A stretch of 64,000 nucleotides of DNA. Origin: Mumia sp050632745 (GTDB lineage Bacteria; Actinomycetota; Actinomycetes; Propionibacteriales; Nocardioidaceae). Position 1 is the first letter of the stretch; each line of letters starts with the position of its first letter. Shown here piece by piece: positions 1 through 7,051 of this stretch. The translations under genes and the position numbers were made by a program. Location of the stretch: assembly GCF_050632745.1 (NCBI RefSeq), contig NZ_JBODSD010000002.1, forward strand, positions 186,001-250,000. Direction: 5' to 3'. Below the pieces are notes generated by a model. That model was given only the letters and a program-made list of their open reading frames with translations. It was not told where the DNA came from and made no database searches.

Positions 1-50
1 GGGGCCAGGCGGCCTGCGACGTCGAGCTCGGCTTCACGGTCGACGTCTGA
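1..50 (+). CDS. 3' end of a gene entering from the left edge
   Basis: An open frame enters the window and stops at TGA 48-50; its last visible residues are QAACDVELGFTVDV. It ends 2 bp before the stop codon of the convergent helicase gene. Too little is visible to name a family, and chance openness over 16 codons cannot be excluded. The tight convergent spacing is typical of this genome and is the main support. Confidence 0.4.
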   Translation, partial: GQAACDVELGFTVDV

Positions 51-52
51 CC

Positions 53-2218
53 TCAGGCGCTGGTGAGGACCACGAGCTGCTGCGTCGCGCGGGTCATGGC
101 GACGTAGCGGTCGACAGCGCCTTCGACGCCGGTCCCGAACGTCGCGGGATCGATCAGCACGACGAGGTCGAACTCGAGACCCTTCACGTTCTCCGGCGTG
201 AGCGAGCGTGCGCGGGCGGTCGCGTCGTACGCGGTGGTGTCGACGACCTCGGCGGCGACGATGCAGGCCGTGCCCTCGTCGTACGTCCTCAGCCAGTCGC
301 CGAGGACCTCTCCGAGATCCGACGTCGAACCGTGCACGACCGGGATGCCGCTCGCGCGGACCGAGGTGGGCACGTTGGCGTCCGGGAGCGCAGCGCGGAT
401 CACGGGCTCGGCCGCCGCCATGACCTCCTCCGGGGTCCGGTAGTTGATCGTCAACGACGCGAGCTCGACCTGGTCGAGGCCGATCCGCTCGAGCCGCTCC
501 TTCCACGACTCGGTGAACCCGTGCCGGGCCTGCGCACGGTCGCCGACGATCGTGAAGCTGCGCGACGGGCACCGCAGCAGGAGCATCTGCCACTCCGCGT
601 CGGTCAGCTCCTGGGCCTCGTCCACGACGACGTGGGCGAACGGTCCGGCCAGCAGGTCGGGATCGACGGTCTCACCCCCGGCGTCGTCGACGAGCGAGTT
701 CCGCATGTCCTGGCCGCGGAGCATCGTCATGAGCATCAGCTCGGAGTCGTCGGCCGCGATGAGATCGTCGACGACCCGGTCCATCTGCTCGCGCTCGGTG
801 GCGAGACGATCGGCCTCGCGCCTGCGCCGACGCGCTGCCTCCGGGTCACCGAGACGCTGTCGTGCCGCGTCGAGCAGCGGCAGGTCGGAGACCGTCCACC
901 CCTTCGCGTCGACGCGCTGGAGCCGCGCCACCTCCTCGGTCGTGAGCCAGGGAGCGCAGAGGCGGAGGTACGCGGGCACCGTCCAGAGGTCGCTCACGAG
1001 GTCGTCCGGGTCGACGAGGGGCCAGGCCTTCGCGAGCGCCTCGCGAAGCTCCGCGTTCTGCGAGAGCGATCGCCGGACGAGGTCCGCCGAGATCTCGTCG
1101 TCCTCGCCGTGCTTGTCGACGAGGATCGCCAGCAGCTCGTCCCACACCTGCTCGCGCGCCTCGTTGTGAGGGGTGCCCGGGTCCGGCGAGCGGAACGCCT
1201 CGGCCCAGTCGTCGGCACTGAGCCACACGTCGGACCAGTGCGTCTCGACCACCATGCCCTCGGTCGGTGGCTCTTCGTAGATCCCGACGGCGGCCTCGAT
1301 CGCGTGCACCATCCCGGCCGTCGCCTTCAGCCCGGCGACCTCGTCGTCGCTCTCGACCGCCGCCGAGGCGCCTTCGGGAACGAGGTCGCGCACCGTGCAG
1401 GTCTGGACGCCCTCCTCGCCGAGGCTGGGCAGCACGTCGGCGACGTACGCGAGGTACGGCTGGTGGGGCCCCACGAACAGAACACCGCCGCGTCGGTGCC
1501 CCAGGCGGGGATCGGAGTAGAGCAGGTATGCCGTCCGGTGCAGCGCCACCACGGTCTTGCCGGTCCCCGGCCCTCCGTCGACGACCAGCGCGCCCCGGGA
1601 ACCGGCGCGGATGATCGCGTCCTGGTCGGCCTGGATGGTGCCGAGGACGTCACGCATCGTCGAGGACCGGCTGCTCCCCAGGCTGGCGATGAAGGCGGAG
1701 TCGTCGTCGAGCGCGGCGTTCCCCTCGTGGCCGTCGGGGGTGAACACCTCGTCCCAGTAGTCGCTGATCCGGCCTTGGTTCCAGCGATAGCGACGGCGGC
1801 TCGCGAGCCCCATCGGACGGGCCAGCGTGGCGGCGAAGAACGGCTCGGCGGCGGGGGAGCGCCAGTCGACCAGGAGCCGGCGTCCGTCACGGTCGGTGAG
1901 GCCGAGGCGACCGACGTACACCGGCGCGTCGCCGTCCGTGCCGACGACCCTGCCGAGGCACAGGTCGAGGCTGAACCGACGGAAGGTCCGCAGCCGGGCG
2001 GTGAGCCGATGGATCTCCTGGTCGCGTTCGAGGGCCGCCGTACCCCCGCGACCGGGAGCCTTGCGCGCGGCGTCGAGGCGTTCGGTCAGGTCCGCGATCG
2101 TGTGCTCGAGGCTCTCGGCGATCGCCGCGAAGTGCTGCTCGTCGGCGGCGACGAGCGCGGGATCGGCCTTGGCCGGGTGGTCGACGAGGGAGAAAACGCT
2201 GGGCGTCTCAGAAGGCAA
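53..2218 (-). CDS. helR: RNA polymerase recycling motor ATPase HelR (HelD-like, superfamily 1 helicase fold)
   Basis: This 721-residue UvrD/HelD-type ATPase removes RNA polymerase from stalled complexes; the actinobacterial HelR subgroup protects polymerase from rifamycins. Residues about 20-80 form the N-terminal helical arm, Walker A GGPGTGKT is at 215-222, and Walker B VVDEAQE is near 531-537. The C-terminus keeps the SF1 motifs NYRTP and VKGLEFD and ends in YVAMTRA. The length fits HelR. The start is a TTG at 2218 with GGAG about ten bases upstream; no better ATG or GTG precedes it. A perfect rifamycin-associated element lies about 50 bp upstream, which strengthens the HelR call. The gene stands alone between convergent and divergent neighbours. 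Confidence 0.9.
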   Translation of the reverse strand: MPSETPSVFSLVDHPAKADPALVAADEQHFAAIAESLEHTIADLTERLDAARKAPGRGGTAALERDQEIHRLTARLRTFRRFSLDLCLGRVVGTDGDAPVYVGRLGLTDRDGRRLLVDWRSPAAEPFFAATLARPMGLASRRRYRWNQGRISDYWDEVFTPDGHEGNAALDDDSAFIASLGSSRSSTMRDVLGTIQADQDAIIRAGSRGALVVDGGPGTGKTVVALHRTAYLLYSDPRLGHRRGGVLFVGPHQPYLAYVADVLPSLGEEGVQTCTVRDLVPEGASAAVESDDEVAGLKATAGMVHAIEAAVGIYEEPPTEGMVVETHWSDVWLSADDWAEAFRSPDPGTPHNEAREQVWDELLAILVDKHGEDDEISADLVRRSLSQNAELREALAKAWPLVDPDDLVSDLWTVPAYLRLCAPWLTTEEVARLQRVDAKGWTVSDLPLLDAARQRLGDPEAARRRRREADRLATEREQMDRVVDDLIAADDSELMLMTMLRGQDMRNSLVDDAGGETVDPDLLAGPFAHVVVDEAQELTDAEWQMLLLRCPSRSFTIVGDRAQARHGFTESWKERLERIGLDQVELASLTINYRTPEEVMAAAEPVIRAALPDANVPTSVRASGIPVVHGSTSDLGEVLGDWLRTYDEGTACIVAAEVVDTTAYDATARARSLTPENVKGLEFDLVVLIDPATFGTGVEGAVDRYVAMTRATQQLVVLTSA

Positions 2219-2264
2219 GTGATCAGCTCCAAATCGAGGTCGAAGGAGATTGTGCGGGACGGAC

Positions 2265-2285
2265 GGGGGCTTGTTTCAAGCCCCC
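2265..2285. promoter_or_regulatory. rifamycin-associated element (RAE) upstream of helR
   Basis: A perfect 9+3+9 bp inverted repeat with arms GGGGGCTTG and CAAGCCCCC around TTT. Its inner 19 bp, GGGGCTTG-TTT-CAAGCCCC, matches the known rifamycin-associated element found before rifamycin-inducible genes in actinobacteria, helR included. On the minus strand it contains TTGAAA, a usable -35 for helR, with CACAAT 19 bp further on. On the plus strand TTGTTT (2271-2276) is 17 bp from TATACC (2294-2299). The element could therefore act on both divergent genes. The sequence match is direct; the function is taken from the family. Confidence 0.85.
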
Positions 2286-2299
2286 CAGGGCGCTATACC
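2271..2299 (+). promoter_or_regulatory. candidate plus-strand promoter overlapping the RAE
   Basis: TTGTTT at 2271-2276 (inside the RAE) and TATACC at 2294-2299 are separated by exactly 17 bp, which is ideal sigma-70-type geometry. Transcription would start near 2306 and run toward the short-chain dehydrogenase. Inference from spacing only. Confidence 0.45.
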
Positions 2300-2305
2300 T
2301 TGGAA

Positions 2306-2340
2306 AGGAGAGGGGAGTGGTTTCCCCTCTTTTCTCATTT
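2306..2340 (+). terminator. hairpin with U-rich tail just after the candidate plus-strand promoter
   Basis: GAGGGGA (2310-2316) pairs with TCCCCTC (2323-2329) around a 6-nt loop. One further A-U pair and G-U pairs extend the base, and TTTTCTCATTT follows. This looks like an intrinsic terminator or attenuator reading on the plus strand. It sits between the candidate promoter and the SDR gene, so it may limit read-through. The U tract is imperfect. Confidence 0.45.
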
Positions 2341-2374
2341 CCCCGCCCTGTCGCCCCGCGCCTATCGTGTGCGG

Positions 2375-3040
2375 GTGCCCCTCGCGTTGATCACCGGCGC
2401 CGCGCGCGCCGACAGCATCGCCGCCGGCGTCGTCCCTCGGCTCGCCGCCGACGGCTGGGACGTGGCGACCAGCGACCTCAGCGACGTCGACCATCCGTGC
2501 GACCTGTCGCTGCCAGCGGCGCCGCAGCAGCTCGTCGACGAGGTCGTCCGCGAGCGCGGCCCGATCACCGCGCTCGTCCTGAGCCACGCATACGACGTCG
2601 AGACCGGCGTCCTCGACACCACCGCCGAGAGCTTCGACCGCCACGTGGCGGTGAACGCGCGTGCCAGCCTCCTGCTGATCGCGGCGTTCGCCCGCCAGGT
2701 CCCCGCCGGCGGCGGAGCAGTCGTGGCGCTCACCAGCGACCACACGACCGGCAACCTCCCGTACGGCGCCTCCAAAGGCGCGCTCGACCGCATCGTGATC
2801 TCCGCGGCGCGCGAGCTCGGCCCCCGAGGCATCTCCGCCAACGTGGTCAACCCGGGTCCGATCGACACCGGGTGGATGGATGCCGAGACGCGCGAGTCCC
2901 TGACCGGCCACCACCCGCTCGGTCGGTTGGGCACCCCGGCGGACATCGCCGGCGTGGTCGCGTTCCTCGTGTCACCGGCAGGGCGATGGGTCTCCGGTCA
3001 GCTGCTGCACGCCGACGGAGCCTTCTCCGCCCGCTACTGA
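2375..3040 (+). CDS. short-chain dehydrogenase/reductase (SDR) family oxidoreductase
   Basis: A Rossmann-fold NAD(P)-dependent oxidoreductase of about 221 residues. The N-terminus LALITGAARADSIAAG is a degenerate form of the TGxxxGIG cofactor loop. YGASK carries the catalytic Tyr and Lys, VNPGPIDTGWM is the usual post-catalytic PG motif, and the C-terminal SGQLLHADGAFS is typical. The Ser of the usual triad lies in VVALTSDH. Start is GTG 2375; GTG 2369 in the same frame is equally possible and neither has a clear ribosome site. It is divergent from helR across the RAE and overlaps the VOC gene's 3' end by 7 bp. Substrate unknown. Confidence 0.8.
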   Translation: MPLALITGAARADSIAAGVVPRLAADGWDVATSDLSDVDHPCDLSLPAAPQQLVDEVVRERGPITALVLSHAYDVETGVLDTTAESFDRHVAVNARASLLLIAAFARQVPAGGGAVVALTSDHTTGNLPYGASKGALDRIVISAARELGPRGISANVVNPGPIDTGWMDAETRESLTGHHPLGRLGTPADIAGVVAFLVSPAGRWVSGQLLHADGAFSARY

Positions 3041-3753
3041 GCGAGCACGCAGAACTCGTTGCCGTCCGGGTCGGCCATCAGGACTCGGCCGCCGCCGAGG
3101 TGACCGCTGTCGATCCGTCTCGCCCCGAGCGCGACGAGACGAGCGACCTCCGCCTGCGGGTCGCCGTCGGCCGGGGGAGCGAGGTCGAAGTGCAGCCGGT
3201 TCTTGCCGGTCTTCGGCGCCACGGGCGGTCCACCCCACGTGACCTTCGGACCCCCGTGGGGTGAGCGGATCGCGGTCTCCTGGTCCTGGTCCCAGACCAG
3301 CGGCCAGCCCAGCGCCTCGCTCCAGAAGTAGCCGACCGCCTGCGAGCCGTCGCACGAGAGCGCCCCGATGAACCCGCAGTCGGCGAGGAAGTTGTTGCCC
3401 GGCTCGATCACGCAGAACTCGTTGCCCTCGGGGTCGGCGAGCACGACGTGCTCCGCGTCGGGCCCCTGACCGATGTCCAGGTGGCTGCCGCCGAGCCGCA
3501 GCGCCCTGGCGACCGTCGCCTGCTGGTCGTCGAGGGAGGTGCTCGTCAGGTCGAAGTGGATCTGGTTCTGCCCGGACCTCTGCTCGTCGCTGGCGACGAA
3601 CCGGAGCCGGAACCCGGTGTCATCGCGGGGGAGCAGGTCGACGCCGTCGGGGGAGTCGTCCGTCGTGTCCCAGGCGAGGACCCCGGCCCAGAAACGGGCG
3701 AGTGCGGGCGGGTCGTACGCGTCGAAGCAGAGTGCGTGCAGGGTCGTCGTCAT
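3034..3753 (-). CDS. two-domain VOC (glyoxalase-like) family protein
   Basis: 239 residues made of two tandem glyoxalase/bleomycin-resistance-like domains, about 1-118 and 125-239. Both end in nearly the same strand: LADPEGNEFCVIE and MADPDGNEFCVLA. Both also carry an HFDL strand, giving the duplicated beta-alpha-beta-beta-beta pattern. Such proteins bind small molecules or metals, but the family name does not give the substrate. ATG 3753 overlaps the stop of the upstream TOPRIM gene by 4 bp (ATGA), so the two are probably translated together. Confidence 0.85.
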   Translation of the reverse strand: MTTTLHALCFDAYDPPALARFWAGVLAWDTTDDSPDGVDLLPRDDTGFRLRFVASDEQRSGQNQIHFDLTSTSLDDQQATVARALRLGGSHLDIGQGPDAEHVVLADPEGNEFCVIEPGNNFLADCGFIGALSCDGSQAVGYFWSEALGWPLVWDQDQETAIRSPHGGPKVTWGGPPVAPKTGKNRLHFDLAPPADGDPQAEVARLVALGARRIDSGHLGGGRVLMADPDGNEFCVLAQ

Positions 3754-4346
3754 CGCCGTCCTCCTACGGTCGCCGACCGGACTTCTGTGACGTGAGCGAG
3801 GACGGCGGTCAACGGTTCGGGAACGCGTCCGGGCTCCAGCGCCTCGACGAGCAGAGCCGCGTACCGTGCCTTGCGACCCGACCTCACCCCGAGGAAGCGT
3901 CGGAGCACGGCCTCGCGGGACCAGCTCCGCTGAGCCGGCATGCCCGCCAGCAGGCGCAGGGAGGACGACTCGCCCGCCGCCTCGATCACAGCCTCGACGC
4001 CCTCGACGCCGAGCGCGCGCACGAGCTCGTCCTCCAGGTCTGCCGTGCAGGCGAAGAATCCCAGCTCCGCCAGGCGGTCGCGGTCGGCTGCGGCGCTCAG
4101 CCCCGCTGCGACCAGACCGCGCTGGAGCTTGTCCTCCTCCGGAAGGTCGTAGAGCCCGGCCAGCCGAAGGCCGAGCTCCTGCGGCCCGAAGCGCGTCGCG
4201 AACGCCCGCGTGTTGGTGACCCCTCCCATGGCGACGACCTCGACGCCGTCGGCGACGAGATCCCGTCCCTGGCGAGCCGCCAGCGTCTGCAGCGCGACCC
4301 GGTCGCTGTTCCCCTCGACCAGGACGACGGCTTGCGGAGTGGTCAC
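3750..4346 (-). CDS. stand-alone OLD-type TOPRIM domain protein
   Basis: 198 residues. The start VVLVEGNSDRVALQTLA carries the TOPRIM glutamate, VVAMGGVTNTRAF is the following conserved strand, and GLYDLPEED has the acidic cluster. This is the metal-binding TOPRIM fold found at the C-terminus of OLD-family ATP-dependent nucleases, but no ATPase domain is present here or next door. It is the first gene of a two-gene unit with the VOC protein. The role could be nucleotidyl transfer or hydrolysis; the sequence does not decide. Confidence 0.75.
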   Translation of the reverse strand: MTTPQAVVLVEGNSDRVALQTLAARQGRDLVADGVEVVAMGGVTNTRAFATRFGPQELGLRLAGLYDLPEEDKLQRGLVAAGLSAAADRDRLAELGFFACTADLEDELVRALGVEGVEAVIEAAGESSSLRLLAGMPAQRSWSREAVLRRFLGVRSGRKARYAALLVEALEPGRVPEPLTAVLAHVTEVRSATVGGRR

Positions 4347-4405
4347 CTCGCCATTGAAGGTGGGGTGGTCGGGAGGGTCAACCGGGTTTCGGCGGAGGAG
4401 CAGCG

Positions 4406-4996
4406 ATGGGCGAGGTGCACGTCAACATGAACGTCACGCTCGACGGCGTGATCCAGGCGAACGGCGGCCCGACCATGCAGGACGGCGACTTCCGGTACGC
4501 CGGGTGGGAGCGCCCGTACTGGAGCGAGGAGTCCGGCGCCCAGCTCGACGCGGACGTCGCGGCATCCGACGCGCTCCTGCTGGGTCGTACGACGTACGAC
4601 ATCTTCCGCGGCTACTGGCCTGGGCAGGCCGACGCGATCGGACAGGTGTTCGACCGGGTGCCCAAGTACGTCGCCTCACGTGGAGAGCCGGAGCTCACGT
4701 GGGAGCACAGCACCCAGGTCTCCGACGCTGCGGCCCAGGTGCCGGAGCTGCGCGAGCGCCACCAGCAGATCCACACCTGGGGCAGCGGCGACCTGCTGCA
4801 GACGCTGTTCCGCGAAGGCCTGGTCGACCAGGTGAACCTCTGGATCTGTCCCGTCGTGATCGGCGAGGGCAAGCGGATCTTCCCGGACGGCACGCGACCG
4901 ACCCGGTTCGCGTTGCACGAGGCGCCGACCGCATATCCGTCAGGCGTCACCCTGATGCGGCTCCGGCGTCTGGAGGGACCGCCGGAGACCGAATGA
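4406..4996 (+). CDS. dihydrofolate reductase family protein (RibD C-terminal-like)
   Basis: 196 residues. It begins MGEVHVNMNVTLDGVIQANGG and continues with LLLGRTTYDIFRGYWP, KYVASRG, IHTWGSGDLLQTLFREGLVDQVNLWICPVVIGEGKRIFPDG. This is the actinobacterial RibD_C/DHFR-like family, an NADPH-binding fold of mostly unknown substrate. GGAGGAGCAGCG precedes ATG 4406. It is one of four such paralogues in this window. It is divergent from the TOPRIM gene and followed by a gene-poor, less GC-rich stretch. Confidence 0.85.
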   Translation: MGEVHVNMNVTLDGVIQANGGPTMQDGDFRYAGWERPYWSEESGAQLDADVAASDALLLGRTTYDIFRGYWPGQADAIGQVFDRVPKYVASRGEPELTWEHSTQVSDAAAQVPELRERHQQIHTWGSGDLLQTLFREGLVDQVNLWICPVVIGEGKRIFPDGTRPTRFALHEAPTAYPSGVTLMRLRRLEGPPETE

Positions 4997-5504
4997 GGAA
5001 CGGGCGTTCTGACGCGCCGATAAGCGACATTATGTCAGTTCTTGATCTGCATGCTGCATCAGATGAATCACTGGCTTCGGCCTGAACCACTTCCCTCCTG
5101 AAGTTGCGTGAACCGGTCTGACCTGCTGAAACGAGGCAGCGTCTGCTATCGAGGCGCTTGGCGTGCGGCGAAAGCATCTGGGCCGAGGCTCGTTGCTGCC
5201 ATCGCGACACGCCGTTGACCCGCGCAAACACCGAGTGAGTCTCATTTTGGATGTATCCACAATCTCGGGAGCTTTTTCGATGCAGGTTGATGGCTCCGTA
5301 CGGGTCCTGCTCGTCGAGTCTGTGCCCGTCCCCGACGAGCAAGTCCGGTCCAGCACTTCGCCAGCTGGCATCACCTTCGCCGCATCCGGGCCAAGGCGGC
5401 CGCCGGCGCGACCACGCGCGGGCCTGTCCACTCCGCCAAGCAGGAGATCGCCGAAACGGTGAAGTTCCTCGTGTGGCTCTACGAACCGGTGCCAGACTTC
5501 AGGC
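4997..5504. other. gene-poor, less GC-rich stretch with mobile-element debris
   Basis: About 500 bp without an intact gene I can support. Base composition drops visibly below the neighbours, for example around 5225-5290 with runs of T and A. An 11-bp palindrome GACAT-T-ATGTC lies near 5026-5036. The 3' part holds the integrase-like remnant listed separately. It looks like the scar of an old insertion. Confidence 0.5.
5334..5500 (+). pseudogene. frame-broken remnant of a tyrosine-recombinase-like integrase
   Basis: From 5351 the frame reads QHFASWHHLRRIRAK..., then GPVHSAKQEIAETVKFLVWLYEP. I associate this pattern with the N-terminal half of XerD-like recombinases of actinobacterial transposon-like elements. 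The stretch just before it (VPDEQVR, from 5328) is in another frame. No catalytic domain follows. This suggests a decayed fragment. Family recognition is from memory of the motif and is not strong. Confidence 0.4.
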
Positions 5505-5960
5505 ATGGCGGGGATCCTGGCGACCTGGATTCGCGAATACCTCGACGACAACGAAGTGTCGCTGCTGCCCAGCGCCCCGGAAGTCGAAGTGCGTCGCAAC
5601 ACCTGGTCATACGGCGTTGGCCTTGAACAGCCGTCGTCGCGCCAAGAGCTTGTCGATTCGATTGCCTTTGTGGTGACCGGGCTCAGCACTAGATGGGCGG
5701 GAAGCGACGTTCACGCCCAGTTCTACGCCTGGTACGACCCGCAGGCCGGACAACTGCGTTGCTCCGTCACTTCACAGGGGAATCTCCCCTTCAGCGGCAG
5801 GATCCGTATCACCGAAGACCTGGACGAGGTCATCGCGGAGGTGCTCGAAGACGCCTCGCCCGGCGTCATCTCGTGGGGCGACGAGGCTGCCCTCGTGCAT
5901 GAAGACGACATCGACCATGAGCCACAGCCTGTGCCGGTGTGGGCTACTGCAGTCACTTGA
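5505..5960 (+). CDS. hypothetical protein, 151 aa
   Basis: I do not recognise the family. The protein is acidic and apparently soluble, with alternating strand-like segments (QFYAWYDPQAGQLRCSVTS, GRIRITEDLDEVIAEVLED) and no signal peptide or membrane helix. Composition looks like a real protein, but the ribosome site before ATG 5505 is weak and the beginning lies against the integrase remnant. The start could be wrong or the gene partly chimeric. Confidence 0.5.
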   Translation: MAGILATWIREYLDDNEVSLLPSAPEVEVRRNTWSYGVGLEQPSSRQELVDSIAFVVTGLSTRWAGSDVHAQFYAWYDPQAGQLRCSVTSQGNLPFSGRIRITEDLDEVIAEVLEDASPGVISWGDEAALVHEDDIDHEPQPVPVWATAVT

Positions 5961-6013
5961 GTTGCGAGCCCAGATTGCTTTCACCCGCGGCTTCGGGGAC
6001 CTGCCCGGTTTGC

Positions 6014-6553
6014 TCAGCGCGGCTTCTCATCAAGGATGGTTCCATCGCGGCGGAACAGGGCTGCGATGGCTTCGCGCGTCTCGTTCACCCACGTCTGGAT
6101 CCAGTCGCTGGACTGGGCCGACGGTCGAGCTAGCCAGCTCGCAGCGGCCGTCCGTGCCAAGGTGTGGAACTGCTCTGGCGCTGAGCGGCCGATCTCATAC
6201 AGATCTTCAAGCTCCGCCCACGCGCAGTAGAGATCACCGGCGTGCGGCATTTCTGGATCCTCGAGAAGGTCATTCCGCGACCAGAAGATCGCCTGATACG
6301 CCGAGTCGGGGTCTTCTGCTGCAAGTGCGGCACGGGCTGCCGGGTCGGCCTTCGCGAGGAGCTGCCACTCGCGGTCCAATGCGTCCACTGTCACGCCGAA
6401 AACATAGAACGAATCCGCGGTGCCACGCTTCCTGAATGAGGCGGAGTGCCACTGCATCGCGAGAATCTCCTCCTTCTCAGCGACGAGGGCATAACGAAGC
6501 TGGCCAGCCAGAAGCGGCCAACTGTCGACCACCCGCTGCGCTGTACCATCCAT
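6014..6553 (-). CDS. hypothetical protein, 179 aa
   Basis: Unrecognised soluble protein, mostly helical by eye, starting MDGTAQRVVDSWPLL with later segments QWHSASFRKRG and VDALDREWQLLAKADPAARAAL. It lies 5 bp downstream of the stop of the 112-residue gene (6559-6897), so the two form a likely operon; this fixes ATG 6553 as start over the longer frame beginning at 6586. No signal peptide or membrane segment. It lies in the less GC-rich segment. Confidence 0.6.
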   Translation of the reverse strand: MDGTAQRVVDSWPLLAGQLRYALVAEKEEILAMQWHSASFRKRGTADSFYVFGVTVDALDREWQLLAKADPAARAALAAEDPDSAYQAIFWSRNDLLEDPEMPHAGDLYCAWAELEDLYEIGRSAPEQFHTLARTAAASWLARPSAQSSDWIQTWVNETREAIAALFRRDGTILDEKPR

Positions 6554-6558
6554 GCGGC

Positions 6559-6897
6559 TCAATCCAGATTTCGAGCGCGCCACCACTGACCGCCGACCGC
6601 GACTTGTGGGTTCGGCGTCGTTGCTTGGCGGAAGCGCTCGTCGAGCATCGCGACCAACTCGGCGAGCCGTCTCCCCCGTCGACCGCCCCGCAGGATCAGT
6701 GCTTCGAGCTGGTCACGAGCGTCGAGACCGTCATCACCGTCGCACTGTGGACATCCAGTGACATGCGACGCACCGCCAGCCCCGGCGCGTTTCACGAGGT
6801 GTTCGTAGGAGCGGAGGTACGACTGGGTGTAGTCGCCGTTGAAAGTCCTGGACGCGCGAGGCCTCATAGGCGTCGCGCGGGATTCGATTCGAGTCAT
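6559..6897 (-). CDS. hypothetical CxxC protein, up to 112 aa
   Basis: A short protein with one CPQC pair (possibly metal-binding), then a helical part DQLEALILRGGRRGRRLAEL, and the ending LDERFRQATTPNP...WWRAR. Small actinobacterial proteins with this layout are common and uncharacterised. ATG 6897 gives 112 residues and ATG 6867 gives 102; neither has a clear ribosome site. It is followed within 5 bp by the 179-residue gene. Confidence 0.55.
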   Translation of the reverse strand: MTRIESRATPMRPRASRTFNGDYTQSYLRSYEHLVKRAGAGGASHVTGCPQCDGDDGLDARDQLEALILRGGRRGRRLAELVAMLDERFRQATTPNPQVAVGGQWWRARNLD

Positions 6898-7039
6898 CTG
6901 CTGCGCCGTGACGTTGCGCGATCCGGTGAGGATACGCCGCCAGCGTACGCGACGTAACCGCCGCAGCAGCTACGAATACGCTCAGACTTGGTACGCAGCC
7001 TGTCAATTCATTGCCACGAGCCCCTCTCTTGACCTCGGC

Positions 7040-7045
7040 GATACT
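7040..7045 (+). promoter_or_regulatory. leaderless -10 box of the AraC regulator
   Basis: GATACT is 6 bp before GTG 7052 and no ribosome binding site is present, which fits a leaderless transcript. This decides the start codon of the AraC-family gene. Confidence 0.5.
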
Positions 7046-7051
7046 GGGCCT

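Noticed and set aside
332..2374. Long plus-strand open frame antisense to helR that runs into the SDR gene
   Set aside because: It is the GC-rich shadow of helR, rich in Arg/Glu/His with no domain; only the part after 2369/2375 has SDR motifs.
5020..5040. Terminal repeat of an insertion sequence
   Set aside because: The GACATTATGTC palindrome has no matching partner downstream that I can find, so element ends cannot be defined.
5030..5689. 219-codon minus-strand frame across the 5.0-5.7 kb scar
   Set aside because: No domain, Ser/Thr/Arg-rich random composition, overlaps both the integrase remnant and the 5505 gene, and no ribosome binding site.
6734..7006. 90-codon minus-strand frame upstream of the CxxC gene
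   Set aside because: Overlaps the better-supported 6559-6897 frame almost entirely and has unnatural composition.
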